A stretch of DNA of 64,000 nt. Origin: Peptoniphilus sp. BV3C26 (GTDB lineage: Bacteria > Bacillota > Clostridia > Tissierellales > Peptoniphilaceae). Positions 33,364 through 42,762 of the stretch are shown here, piece after piece. Within the stretch, counting starts at the first letter, position 1, and the number at the start of each line of letters is the position of its first letter. A program made the translations under genes and the position numbers. Location of the stretch: assembly GCF_000478985.1 (NCBI RefSeq), contig NZ_AWXB01000063.1, positions 1 through 64,000 of the forward strand, given 5' to 3'. The notes beneath the pieces were generated by a model, which was not told where the DNA came from, did not search any database, and was given only the letters and a program-made list of their open reading frames with translations.

Positions 33364-34883
33364 TATTTGCTCCAATATTTTGTATCCATGGTTCTATATC
33401 TTATAGCCTCAAGAAGATGCATTTCTTTGATGTCAGTTGACTTATCTAAATCTGCTATGGTTCGTGAGATTTTTAAAAGTTTATTATAAGTCCTTGCTGA
33501 AAATCCATATTTTTTAAAACTTAATTCCATTATTTTTTCACAGGCTGCATTTAATTTACAATACTTGGAAATAAATTTGTCTGGCATTTCTCCATTTAGG
33601 TTGAAGAACTCTTCCTTATATCTATCCTTCTGAAGCTCTCTCGCCTCCTCTACGCGTCTTCTTATGGTTTCTGAATCTTCTCCATAGGGTTCATTTTTTA
33701 AGTCCTTATAATCCACCTCAGAGACTTCTAAGTGCATATCAATTCTATCTAAAAGAGGATGCGAAATTTTCGCCAGATATCTTTCAATTTGACTTTGGCT
33801 ACAATTACATTCATGAACTTTGCTCCCGTGGTAGCCGCAGGGACATGGATTTAAAGCTCCAACTAAGATGAAATCTGCAGGGTAAGTTAAAGAAGCATTG
33901 GCTCTACTTATATGTATGGACTTTGATTCAAGAGGCTCCCTTAAAACTTCAAGAACATTTTTATTAAATTCTGGAAGTTCATCTAAAAATAAAACTCCTC
34001 TGTGAGAAAGGGAAATTTCTCCAGGCTTAGGTATTCTTCCTCCTCCTATTAAAGAGACGGCACTGGCAGTATGGTGAGGAGACCTAAATGGAGGGATAGA
34101 AATTAAAGTGCCTTCATTTAAAAGACCTGCAACAGAATAAATTTTAGAAACTTCTATTGATTCTTCAAAAGTTAACTTAGGTAAAATAGAAGGAAATCTT
34201 TTTGCTGCCATTGTTTTTCCGGAACCTGGCACTCCTACAAGAAGTAAATTTATTCTTGAAGCTGCACTTATTTCAAAAACCCTTTTTATTCTTTCTTGAC
34301 CTTTTAAGTCTTTAAAATCTAATTCAAATTTTGAGTCTTCTTGTTTAAATCCATTTGAAAACTTTTCGAGTTTACCATTTCCCTGTAAGAAGTCAACAAC
34401 TTCTTTTAAAGACTTTGCAGGATATATGTCAACATCTTTAATTACGCCACATTCATTTCTATTTTCATAAGGAATAATAAATTTTTTATTTCCCAAACTT
34501 CTCATGGAAATCACCATAGGAAGAACTCCTCTAACTCCCTTTAAACTTCCGTCAAGGGCAAGCTCCCCTATGAATATGTAAGAATCACAAGCTTCATTAA
34601 TTTCGTCATTTGCACACATCATGGAAATTGCAATAGCAAGATCCATTTGTGAGCCATCTTTTTTTATATCTGCAGGAGCAAGATTTATTGTGATTCTTTC
34701 TCTTGGATATGAATATGATGAATTTTTTATTGCCGATCTTACTCTTTCGCCGGATTCTTTAATTGCAGTATCTGCAAGACCCACTATGGTAAGCCTGGGC
34801 ATACCTAAAGAAATATCCGTTTCTACCTCTATTTCTCTTCCTTCAAGTCCTACAAGAGTACATGTTTTTATTTTTGCATACAT
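33363..34883 (-). CDS. YifB/ComM-like Mg-chelatase-type AAA ATPase
   Basis: A 506-aa protein with a Lon-like N-terminal domain (GLEGREIEVETDISLGMPRLTIVG), an AAA+ core with Walker A GVPGSGKTMAAKRFP, Walker B VLFLDELPEF, the NPCPCGYHG motif, and a C-terminal Mg-chelatase domain. ComM is a branch-migration helicase that helps integrate transformed DNA in other bacteria; the role here is inferred. It lies between yraN and dprA. Confidence 0.93.
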   Translation of the reverse strand: MYAKIKTCTLVGLEGREIEVETDISLGMPRLTIVGLADTAIKESGERVRSAIKNSSYSYPRERITINLAPADIKKDGSQMDLAIAISMMCANDEINEACDSYIFIGELALDGSLKGVRGVLPMVISMRSLGNKKFIIPYENRNECGVIKDVDIYPAKSLKEVVDFLQGNGKLEKFSNGFKQEDSKFELDFKDLKGQERIKRVFEISAASRINLLLVGVPGSGKTMAAKRFPSILPKLTFEESIEVSKIYSVAGLLNEGTLISIPPFRSPHHTASAVSLIGGGRIPKPGEISLSHRGVLFLDELPEFNKNVLEVLREPLESKSIHISRANASLTYPADFILVGALNPCPCGYHGSKVHECNCSQSQIERYLAKISHPLLDRIDMHLEVSEVDYKDLKNEPYGEDSETIRRRVEEARELQKDRYKEEFFNLNGEMPDKFISKYCKLNAACEKIMELSFKKYGFSARTYNKLLKISRTIADLDKSTDIKEMHLLEAIRYRTMDTKYWSK

Positions 34884-34892
34884 TACAAACCC

Positions 34893-35243
34893 TCACAATA
34901 CTGAAAAAGCATCTTTAATATGATTTATTTTTCCGCTTTTTAAATAAACTTCTATAACGTCAAACCTTACTGAAACATCAAAAAATTTTTTAGTATAAAT
35001 ATAATTTTTTGCTCCTGTAATTATCCTTTTAATTTTCGTATCAGTAACAGCCTCTACAGCTCTTCCATAATTTTCATTATTTCTTGTTTTTACTTCAACA
35101 AAAACCAATGTGGCCCTGTCGCGAGCGATAATATCTATTTCCGAATTAATTATTCTATAATTTCTGTCTAAGATTTCATAACCTTCATTTTTTAAAAAGT
35201 TACAAGCTATATCTTCACCTAAATTTCCATAATATTTATTCAT
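34893..35243 (-). CDS. YraN family (UPF0102) endonuclease-like protein
   Basis: A 116-aa protein with a Holliday-junction-resolvase-like nuclease fold: GEDIACNFLKNEGYEIL, then SEIDIIARDRATLVFVEVKTR, which holds the Glu/Asp...Glu-x-Lys active-site pattern. The function in cells is not settled. I start at the ATG at 35243, overlapping the rnhB stop (TAATG). The order rbgA-rnhB-yraN is conserved. Confidence 0.92.
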   Translation of the reverse strand: MNKYYGNLGEDIACNFLKNEGYEILDRNYRIINSEIDIIARDRATLVFVEVKTRNNENYGRAVEAVTDTKIKRIITGAKNYIYTKKFFDVSVRFDVIEVYLKSGKINHIKDAFSVL

Positions 35244-35851
35244 TACCAATTATCCTTATTTTTCAAGAAAGACTGTCTGTGCAATTTACTTGATCCAAGT
35301 TCTTTAATAGCATCTCTGTGAGCTTTCGTTCCATATCCCTTGTGTTTTTCTATTCCATATCCTGGATACATCTTTTCCCACTTTTTACAAAGTCTATCTC
35401 TAAAAACTTTAGCGACAATTGAAGCACAAGCAATTGAGTAGCAGTTTGCATCCCCTTTTATGATATCAACTTGGTCAATTTTTGTTTCAATATGTTCTGC
35501 ATCTATTAAGAGCAAATCCGGATAAATTCTTAAATTATCCCTTGTTCTTAAGTTTTCTACGGCAAGAAGCATAGCAAGGTGAGTTGCCATTTTTATATTA
35601 ACTTTATCAATAGTAACTGAATCCATTCTTCCTATTCCCACTGCAATAGCATCTCTAAGAATTTTGTCATAAAGACTTTCTCTTTGCTTTTCAGTTAATT
35701 TTTTTGAATCATTTACACCTAAGATTCTATTTTCAGGCATAATAACCGCAGCAGCTACAACATCTCCAAAAAGACATCCTCTACCTACTTCATCAATACC
35801 AACAATATTTTTATAACCTTGGCCTAAATATTTTCCTTCATAGTCTATCAT
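35243..35851 (-). CDS. rnhB: ribonuclease HII
   Basis: A 202-aa enzyme that removes ribonucleotides and RNA primers from RNA-DNA hybrids. The active-site motif IVGIDEVGRGCLFGDVVAAAV supplies Asp-Glu-Gly; further acidic residues are in LLIDAEH and SIACASIVAKVFRD. The end YGTKAHRDAIKELG is typical. It overlaps rbgA by four bases. Confidence 0.97.
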   Translation of the reverse strand: MIDYEGKYLGQGYKNIVGIDEVGRGCLFGDVVAAAVIMPENRILGVNDSKKLTEKQRESLYDKILRDAIAVGIGRMDSVTIDKVNIKMATHLAMLLAVENLRTRDNLRIYPDLLLIDAEHIETKIDQVDIIKGDANCYSIACASIVAKVFRDRLCKKWEKMYPGYGIEKHKGYGTKAHRDAIKELGSSKLHRQSFLKNKDNW

Positions 35852-36684
35852 AATCTTTCAAGGCTTATTCTGCCAAGCACTCCCTTTCTAAACTCATCAA
35901 GGATGACATTTGAAACTTTAGTATAATCAATTTCATTACCCTTCATAATTGCTCCTCTTTTTTTAGCAATATTATCCATAACTTTAAGAGGATCTTCATC
36001 TAAATCAATATTATATCTCTCAATTAAAATTTCAGGTTTATAGCTTAAAATGTTCTCTACAAATTTATAGGCAAGAGTTTCAATATCTATGATTTCATCC
36101 TTTATAGCTCCAGTCCAAGCTAAATGAATGGATGTTTCTTCAGTAAATTTAGGCCAAAGAATACCTGGTGTATCCAACAATTGTAGCTCAGGATTTATTT
36201 TTATCCACTGATTTGTTTTTGTTATTCCTGGTTTATTGCCAGTTTTTGCAGATTTTTTTCCACTAACATTATTTATAAAAGTTGACTTTCCTGAATTCGG
36301 TATTCCCACAATCATAGCTCTTAAAGGTCCATGGTTTATTCCCTTTTCCTCTTTATTTTTTATAATCTCTTCCATTAGAGATTTTGATTCTTTAACAATT
36401 AAATCCCTGTTATTTTTTAAAGAATTATAAAGAATTGCTCTTTCATTATTACAATTTATCTTATCTACCCACAGGGCATTTTGCCTTGGATCTGACAAGT
36501 CTGATTTATTTAAAATAACAAGTCTTTTTTTTGAAATTATTGAATCAAAGAGTGGATTTCTACTTGATATAGGTATTCTGGAATCAATTATTTCAATTAC
36601 AAAATCAACTAATTTTTGTTTTGATTTGATTTCATCAAGAGTTTTTTTCATATGACCTGGATACCAGTTTATATTCATACTCAT
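35848..36684 (-). CDS. rbgA: ribosome biogenesis GTPase RbgA (YlqF)
   Basis: About 278 aa, a circularly permuted GTPase needed for late 50S assembly in Firmicutes. INWYPGHMKKTLDEI starts the chain. The G4 motif NKSDL comes before G1 (GIPNSGKSTFINN) and G3 (LLDTPGILWP). The C-terminal ANTAR-like RNA-binding domain follows. I use the ATG at 36684, overlapping the upstream stop (ATGA); 36696 and 36678 are alternatives. Confidence 0.95.
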   Translation of the reverse strand: MSMNINWYPGHMKKTLDEIKSKQKLVDFVIEIIDSRIPISSRNPLFDSIISKKRLVILNKSDLSDPRQNALWVDKINCNNERAILYNSLKNNRDLIVKESKSLMEEIIKNKEEKGINHGPLRAMIVGIPNSGKSTFINNVSGKKSAKTGNKPGITKTNQWIKINPELQLLDTPGILWPKFTEETSIHLAWTGAIKDEIIDIETLAYKFVENILSYKPEILIERYNIDLDEDPLKVMDNIAKKRGAIMKGNEIDYTKVSNVILDEFRKGVLGRISLERL

Positions 36685-37487
36685 ATTAAATCCCATTCCT
36701 TTATGGTTTTTATAACTCCGCCTTCATTGTTGGTAAAAGCAGTTTCTTTTAATTTGTTTTTTAAAGTCTTTCTTGCATTTTTCATAATGTATCCGTATTT
36801 AACACTTGAAAGCATTTCCATATCATTTTCTTCATCGCCAAAAGCCATAACTTCTTCATTATTTATGTTAAATTTTTCCATAAGTCTTTTTAATGCGGTA
36901 AATTTTGAAATTCCTCCTTGAACAATTTCAAGCATATAGTATTCAGGTAAATTTGTTGGCATTAAATAAAAATTTAAATTATTTTCCACTTTTTCAATTT
37001 CTTTTGATAAGTTGTAAAGATAATTGACATCTCCTACAAAGACACAAGAAAAATACTTTTCATTTTTTTCAAATTTATCTACAAATTTTACAGGAAAATA
37101 AAATCTTTCAATGTATTTTTTCACTTCCGTACTATAATTGCCATTTAACATTAAAACATTATATTTGCTTTTATAACCATTAACGTGGGTCAAAAAATTG
37201 TCATCACTGAAATTAGAAAGTTTTAAAATAGTTTCATAATCAAAATAATTTGCATAAATTTCATTTCCCTCATAATCAAAAATTGCATTTCCACTTAGGG
37301 TTACGAAAGTTAATTTTAAATCATCTGGGAAAAAAGATTTTGCACTGAAAAAATCTCGCCCCGTTGTTACTGCAACTTTTATTCCTTTATCAATTAAATT
37401 TTTTAAATAGTCTATATCTTTAGGATTCACTTCTTTTTTATCATTTAAAAGTGTTCCGTCTAAATCTATCGCAATTAATTTTATCAT
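36681..37487 (-). CDS. Cof-type HAD-IIB phosphatase
   Basis: A 268-aa haloacid dehalogenase-like hydrolase. Motif I is AIDLDGTLLNDKKEV with the nucleophilic Asp, motif II is VTTGRDFFS, and motif IV is AFGDEENDMEML. A C2B-type cap lies between. Members dephosphorylate sugar phosphates, flavins or other small metabolites; the substrate here is unknown. It is the first gene of the long minus-strand series down to rph-rdgB. Confidence 0.92.
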   Translation of the reverse strand: MIKLIAIDLDGTLLNDKKEVNPKDIDYLKNLIDKGIKVAVTTGRDFFSAKSFFPDDLKLTFVTLSGNAIFDYEGNEIYANYFDYETILKLSNFSDDNFLTHVNGYKSKYNVLMLNGNYSTEVKKYIERFYFPVKFVDKFEKNEKYFSCVFVGDVNYLYNLSKEIEKVENNLNFYLMPTNLPEYYMLEIVQGGISKFTALKRLMEKFNINNEEVMAFGDEENDMEMLSSVKYGYIMKNARKTLKNKLKETAFTNNEGGVIKTIKEWDLI

Positions 37488-37502
37488 TTTATCACCCCTT
37501 AA

Positions 37503-37532
37503 ATATTAGCATAGGAGCTTTTGAGCTTGCAA
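37503..37532 (-). promoter_or_regulatory. promoter of the rbgA-dprA-topA-pil series
   Basis: TTGCAA (37527-37532), an 18-nt spacer, then extended -10 TGC-TAATAT (hexamer 37503-37508), about 10 nt before the likely start and just ahead of the SD. It is the only clear promoter found for the series. Confidence 0.55.
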
Positions 37533-37554
37533 CTTCTTGAATCTTAACCCCTCT

Positions 37555-37563
37555 TGTTATATT
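37555..37563 (+). promoter_or_regulatory. extended -10 promoter of the phosphodiester glycosidase gene
   Basis: TGT-TATATT, with a poorly spaced TTGAAT 15 nt upstream. It is divergent from the HAD-gene promoter. The SD AAAGGAGG follows within 10 nt. Confidence 0.5.
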
Positions 37564-37584
37564 ATTACAAAAGGAGGTTTCTAT

Positions 37585-39768
37585 ATGAAAAAAATTATTA
37601 CATTTTTCTTAATTGTATTACTTTTGCCAATAAATGTCTTTGCAAATTTAAGTGAAAACAATTCAGAAAATATATCTACTGCAATCACAAAAACTGAGTA
37701 TACTTACAAAATTAATGAAAATAAGTCTACAAAAGTTGTAGTTCTTGTTTGTGATTTAAATAATCCTTATTTTAAAATAGATTTAATGACAGGAAAAGGA
37801 AAATACACACAAAGAGCAAGTGTTTCAGATATGGCTGATTCTACAAATGCTTTAGCTGCAACTAACGGTGATTTCTTCAACATGGCTCTTCAAGGAGTGC
37901 CCGAAGGCCCTTCAATGGAAGATGGAGTTTTATATTCTTCTCAAAGTATAATAACTGAAGTTTATTGCCTTGGAATTGACGAAAACAATAAAGGAGAAAT
38001 ACTTCAAATTAAATCCTCGGGATCAGTAACTGCACCTAATGGACAAACTTTTCCCATTGCTGGTTTAAACAGAAGTTATTATTGGTACGATACAACTAAA
38101 GAATATTCTCACGAAAGTAAAATTCAAGCTTACAATGATATGTGGGCTGCAAAGTCTCGTGGAGATAAAAAAAATTCGGAAATTTTAGTTGGAGCTGACG
38201 GAACTATTGAACAAATAAGTGTGGATAAAAATTTCCCTTTTGCTGTTCCTCAAGGAAAAACAATACTTCAAGTGTCAAAAAAAGCCAAAGAATTTTTTGA
38301 CAAGAATACAAAAATTGGAGATAAAATTCAAATTGAAAATAATATTTCTCCAAATAAAAACTGGAAATTTTTAATAGGCGGCCACGCCCTTTTAGTTAAT
38401 GATAATAAACCTGTAAAATACACAAAAGATATAAATGTTCTTGGAGGTAGACGTGCAAGAACTGCTGCTGGAGTTTCAAAAGATGGAAGCAAGTTATTCT
38501 TATTAAGTGCAGAAGGAAGGACAAGTCGTTCAGCTGGACTAACTTTAAATGATATGTCTAAAATATTTGTAGAACTCGGCTGTTATAGAGCTTTTAATTT
38601 AGATGGTGGAGGCTCTACAGCAATGGTTGTAAAAAAACTTGGGGATACTCAAAGAACAAGAATAATAAATCCTGAAAAAAATAATGCCGAAAGAAAAGTT
38701 GTAAACGGAATTGGACTTCACACTACAGCCCCTGCAACTGGAATTCTTGCAGGTTTTAAAATTGCAGGTCCTGATACTTTATATATAGGTCAATCTGCAA
38801 AGTATTCAATAAAGAGTGCTTGGGATACAAATTTAATTCCCATGGATATAAAAAATATAGGCTATTCAGTCTATGATATGAGCGGTCAAGAAACAAATTG
38901 GAATGGAGAATATTTCCTTGCAACAATTCCTGGACCTATAGATATAGCCATAACCAGTGCCGATGGTATAAGCGGTTTAAAAACCGTTAATATTAAAGAT
39001 TTAAGCGACTTAAAAGATTTGCAAGTTATTCCAAGTATGGAAATTGTAGGTAATAATTCACAAGTCGATTTGCAATTTAAAGGAATTGACAATAGTAATA
39101 AAAGCTTTGATTTAAATCCGCAAATTTTTACTATTTCATCTGATGATGGAGTAATTTCAGATTTTGGAAATGGAAAAATTTTAATTAATGAAATGATAAA
39201 TCCTTATATTACTTTAAATATTCAAAACGGAAATAGAAAATTTCAAACAATTTTACTTTCTAAGGATGCATCTACAATTAAAATGAAAATAAATGATCAA
39301 AATTACTTTGTAAATAATATTCCCGGTAAAATGGACGCAAAGCCTTTTGTTAAAAACTCAAGAACTCTTGTGCCTATAAGATTTATTGTTGAAGCTTTAA
39401 AGGGAGATGTAAATTGGAATTCTGAAAATAAAACTGTTGAAGTAAAAATTGCAGATAAAAATATTTTAATTCCTATTAATTCAGAATCTGTAAGTGTTAA
39501 CGGACAAAATGAAAAAATTGATTCCCCTGCCCTTATAAAAGAAAATAGGACTTATGTTCCCATAAGATTTATTTCAGAAACAATAGGAATGAAGGTTTTA
39601 TATAATGATAAAAATAGAGAAATAACTATTGTAGATACAAGCAAGTCAGTAAATAAAAATACTGTACCTAATTCTGAAAATAAGGAAAATATAAATTCCA
39701 ATAATAAGCAAAATAAGAACGTGCAACAAAATAATAATAATAATTCAAAAGATTTAACTAATAATTAA
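37585..39768 (+). CDS. secreted phosphodiester glycosidase with C-terminal copper-amine-oxidase-N-type domains
   Basis: About 727 aa. The signal peptide (MKKIITFFLIVLLLPINVFANL) and AAAGGAGG SD fix the start at 37585. The NAGPA/DUF2233 domain (about 80-400) has ATNGDFFNMALQGVP, IGGHALLV, RRARTAAGVS and FNLDGGGSTAMVV. A middle region of unknown fold follows, then two wall-binding-type repeats (LVPIRFIVEALKGDVNWN and YVPIRFISETIGMKVLYN) and an Asn/Lys-rich tail. The family removes sugar-phosphate groups linked by phosphodiester bonds; a wall-glycopolymer substrate is possible. Transcribed alone. Confidence 0.88.
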   Translation: MKKIITFFLIVLLLPINVFANLSENNSENISTAITKTEYTYKINENKSTKVVVLVCDLNNPYFKIDLMTGKGKYTQRASVSDMADSTNALAATNGDFFNMALQGVPEGPSMEDGVLYSSQSIITEVYCLGIDENNKGEILQIKSSGSVTAPNGQTFPIAGLNRSYYWYDTTKEYSHESKIQAYNDMWAAKSRGDKKNSEILVGADGTIEQISVDKNFPFAVPQGKTILQVSKKAKEFFDKNTKIGDKIQIENNISPNKNWKFLIGGHALLVNDNKPVKYTKDINVLGGRRARTAAGVSKDGSKLFLLSAEGRTSRSAGLTLNDMSKIFVELGCYRAFNLDGGGSTAMVVKKLGDTQRTRIINPEKNNAERKVVNGIGLHTTAPATGILAGFKIAGPDTLYIGQSAKYSIKSAWDTNLIPMDIKNIGYSVYDMSGQETNWNGEYFLATIPGPIDIAITSADGISGLKTVNIKDLSDLKDLQVIPSMEIVGNNSQVDLQFKGIDNSNKSFDLNPQIFTISSDDGVISDFGNGKILINEMINPYITLNIQNGNRKFQTILLSKDASTIKMKINDQNYFVNNIPGKMDAKPFVKNSRTLVPIRFIVEALKGDVNWNSENKTVEVKIADKNILIPINSESVSVNGQNEKIDSPALIKENRTYVPIRFISETIGMKVLYNDKNREITIVDTSKSVNKNTVPNSENKENINSNNKQNKNVQQNNNNNSKDLTNN

Positions 39769-39783
39769 AAATAATTTATGGTA

Positions 39784-39822
39784 AGAAAAAACTCGCCCTA
39801 TTTTGGACGAGTTTTCTTATTA
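39784..39822 (+). terminator. bidirectional terminator between convergent genes
   Basis: Stem AAAACTCG/CGAGTTTT extended inward by CC/GG pairs after a mismatch, with T/A tracts on both sides. It serves the glycosidase gene (+) and the histidine kinase operon (-). Confidence 0.8.
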
Positions 39823-41922
39823 TTAAAAAGTTATAGTTTGTTTAAATAAATCTCCGTCAATGGAAATATTAAATTTTCCTCCTTGGGCTTCGACAAAAGA
39901 TTTTGCTATAGATAAACCTATACCAGAGCCTTCTGAATTTCTTGCACTATCTGCTCTTGTAAATCTTTCAAAAAGGCTTTGACTATCTATGTTAAGCTCA
40001 TAATTTGCAATATTTTTTATTATTAAATACAATTTCACATCTTTTATTAAATCAATGTAAACTCTCGTCCCCTTTAGAGCATACTTATAAATATTACTCA
40101 TAATATTATCAAGAACTCTTTGAGTTTTATTTGCATCTAAATACAATATAGTTGGTTGATCAGATAAATTTAGCTTTATTTCTAAATGTTTTTCATCAAA
40201 TTTATCCTGCCATTCCCCAAGGACTTGATAAAGCATTTCCTTTAAATCTATCCTCTCAGGTTTTATTTCTATAACTCCTGAAGAAATTTTTGAAATTTCA
40301 AAAAGATCTTCAATTAAATTTTTTATTCTTATACTTTTTTCAAATATTATTTCAGAGTATTTTTTTATATCTTCCTCTTTTAAATCATTGTTTTTCAAAA
40401 GTTCTGAATAATTAATTATAGAAGTAAGCGGAGTTTTTAAATCGTGAGAAACATTTGTAATAAGCTCAGATTTTAACTTTTCGCTTTTTATAGCATCATT
40501 AACTGCATTTTGAAGGTTAGAATTAATATTATTTAAATTGTCTGAAAGCTTATCAAAGCCTCTTACATTTTTAATTTTGTCATCAAAGTTTCCATCTTTC
40601 ATTTTTTCAGTCTTTGCAATAATATTTTTAAACTCTTTTAAATTTTTATAAATGAACAGAAAAACAAAGACTAAAAATATAAGCCAACAAATTATTAAGA
40701 TTTCTCTGTAGTAATCAATTCCAAATACGCTCGCCGCAAAGACACCAAGTAAAAATAAAAATACAAAAATAATAATAAGCTTGATTCCGTTTAAGTTCCC
40801 CAAACCGAATACTGATTGAATAGCATTTATAAGACGCAAGCCAGCAGAATTTTCTATAACTTTTGAATTTGTTCTATTTATCCACAAATCTTTTATTAAA
40901 AATACAAGTAAAAATAATAAAAGACTTAAAATCACTTTTGATAATAAGTAAATGTTGAAATTTTTATTAAATACTCTTATAAAACTTTCATTGTATAAAA
41001 TAACATTATCTAAAACTTTCCACGATACTCTAAAAGTAATGGCTAATAGAAGTAAAAAGAATAAAATATAAATTTCCAAAGGAATTTTAAATAATATTTC
41101 TTTAAATTTTCCTTCCAGTTTTGAGTTTTTAAAAGAAAAGGCAAATATTATAAGACCTAAAGCATAAATATTTAAAAATATTTTAGTTATAGGGACTGTA
41201 TAAGCTAAAGAATTTAAAGTATTTATAAAGTTTGAAAATTCCTTGGATTTATAATTTACAGCATAATAAAAATTTAGGGATTTTATGTCCTTGCTATTAA
41301 TATTTTTATAAATGTCATATAAATTTCTTTTAAAATCCTTAACAAAATCTTCTCCCATATAATTTTTTGAAAGTTCAAATTCTCCAAAAGTTCCTTTTAA
41401 CTTTTCATAATTATCCTTTATCTTTACCTCTCCGTCCCTGCAAACTCCCTTTACAACATAATCTTCATTTAAATTTTCAATATCCTGTGGGTCTTCTTGA
41501 TCATAAGTATCCATATTAGATAAATATCTTGTAGAAAATTTGTTTGCTTTTGCGTTATATTCTTTAATTACTTTTTCTTCGTCATAACTTCCTTGAGGAC
41601 CTTCAAATACAAGATTATCATATCTGTCAGTTACTACGATTCTATCGTCTGTTGCCGTTACATAAAGGGAAGATTGGTCTATAGGTTTAATTTTTTTATA
41701 AGATCTTATGGCAAATTTTATAATCGAACTTCTATTGTCTTCTCTCTTATATAAAGTACCACCTAAAAAATCTTTTAAATAAAAATTTATACTTGTTCCA
41801 AAATCATTTTTTATAGAATAAATTTTATTATGAGAAAAAATAAATATAAAAGAAAAAATTATGAAAGTCCAAATAAGCAAAAATTTTACCATATATTTTT
41901 GATTTTCAAAATATTTTTTCAA
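39823..41922 (-). CDS. sensor histidine kinase with multi-helix membrane sensor
   Basis: A 699-aa kinase. One N-terminal helix (about 12-31) precedes a ~200-residue extracytoplasmic region, then about five membrane helices between 240 and 430. A linker with a coiled coil follows, then HisKA (NVSHDLKTPLTS, His493) and a HATPase_c domain whose G2 box is GSGIGLSIAKSFVEAQGG. Closely coupled (4-bp gap) to the response regulator. The signal is unknown; the large outside loop plus several helices suggests an envelope stimulus. Confidence 0.92.
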   Translation of the reverse strand: MKKYFENQKYMVKFLLIWTFIIFSFIFIFSHNKIYSIKNDFGTSINFYLKDFLGGTLYKREDNRSSIIKFAIRSYKKIKPIDQSSLYVTATDDRIVVTDRYDNLVFEGPQGSYDEEKVIKEYNAKANKFSTRYLSNMDTYDQEDPQDIENLNEDYVVKGVCRDGEVKIKDNYEKLKGTFGEFELSKNYMGEDFVKDFKRNLYDIYKNINSKDIKSLNFYYAVNYKSKEFSNFINTLNSLAYTVPITKIFLNIYALGLIIFAFSFKNSKLEGKFKEILFKIPLEIYILFFLLLLAITFRVSWKVLDNVILYNESFIRVFNKNFNIYLLSKVILSLLLFLLVFLIKDLWINRTNSKVIENSAGLRLINAIQSVFGLGNLNGIKLIIIFVFLFLLGVFAASVFGIDYYREILIICWLIFLVFVFLFIYKNLKEFKNIIAKTEKMKDGNFDDKIKNVRGFDKLSDNLNNINSNLQNAVNDAIKSEKLKSELITNVSHDLKTPLTSIINYSELLKNNDLKEEDIKKYSEIIFEKSIRIKNLIEDLFEISKISSGVIEIKPERIDLKEMLYQVLGEWQDKFDEKHLEIKLNLSDQPTILYLDANKTQRVLDNIMSNIYKYALKGTRVYIDLIKDVKLYLIIKNIANYELNIDSQSLFERFTRADSARNSEGSGIGLSIAKSFVEAQGGKFNISIDGDLFKQTITF

Positions 41923-41926
41923 AATA

Positions 41927-42625
41927 TCAACTCCTTGAAGGATCTACAAATTTATATCCCAGACCCCATTGAACTTTTAAATAAACAGGCTTTTTAGGAT
42001 CAACTTCAATTTTCTCTCTTATTCTTCTAATGTGAACAGTTACTGTCTTTGAATCTATGGCAGGTTCATTCCAAATCCTTTCATATATTTCATCTATACT
42101 GAAAACTCTATTGGGATTTGTCATTAAAAGTTCCAAAATTTTATATTCAAGAAAAGTTAAGTCGATTTTTTTATTTTGCAAATAAATTGTTTTTTCAGAT
42201 TTATTTAATCGAACACTGCCTATTATAATCTCATCTTTTTTTTCATTGTCCTTATAGTTGTTATACCTTCTTAAAGTTGCATTTACCCTTGCCATTAGCT
42301 CTAAAGGGTTAAAAGGCTTGGTTATATAATCATCAGCACCTATATTTAAACCTATAACCTTATCATAATCTTCACTTTTTGCAGATAAAATAATAATCGG
42401 CACATAAGAATCTTCCCTAATTTTAATTATAGCTTCTTCCCCATTCATTACAGGCATCATTAAATCCATAATTATTAGGTCCGGTTTTTCTTCTTTATAT
42501 TTTTTTACAGCTTCTTTTCCATCTGATGCAAAAATTACATTATACTTTTCGTTATTTAAATAAATTCCAATTAAATCTCTTATTTCTTTTTCATCTTCCG
42601 CTACAAGTATTTTATAAGTATCCAT
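41927..42625 (-). CDS. OmpR/PhoB-family response regulator
   Basis: About 232 aa. The receiver domain (1-120) has the acidic pair ED (10-11), phospho-acceptor Asp54 in LIIMDLMMP, and the switch Lys in TKPFNPLEL. The C-terminal winged helix ends VTVHIRRIREKIEVDP and VQWGLGYKF. GGAGGT 5 nt before the ATG at 42625 decides the start over the upstream TTG at 42637. It pairs with the downstream histidine kinase. Targets are unknown. Confidence 0.95.
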   Translation of the reverse strand: MDTYKILVAEDEKEIRDLIGIYLNNEKYNVIFASDGKEAVKKYKEEKPDLIIMDLMMPVMNGEEAIIKIREDSYVPIIILSAKSEDYDKVIGLNIGADDYITKPFNPLELMARVNATLRRYNNYKDNEKKDEIIIGSVRLNKSEKTIYLQNKKIDLTFLEYKILELLMTNPNRVFSIDEIYERIWNEPAIDSKTVTVHIRRIREKIEVDPKKPVYLKVQWGLGYKFVDPSRS

Positions 42626-42736
42626 TTTTACCTCCACAATTATAATAACAAGATTATATAAAATTAAAGTTTAATATTTCTTACATTTTTATTAATTTCT
42701 TTATTTTTATCTTAATTATAACATCAGAGCGATTTC

Positions 42737-42745
42737 TGTTATAAT
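42737..42745 (+). promoter_or_regulatory. extended -10 promoter of rqcH
   Basis: TGTTATAAT, 18 nt before the rqcH ATG, with no consensus -35. The SD GAGGTGAT follows. Confidence 0.6.
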
Positions 42746-42762
42746 TTTTATGAGGTGATGAA

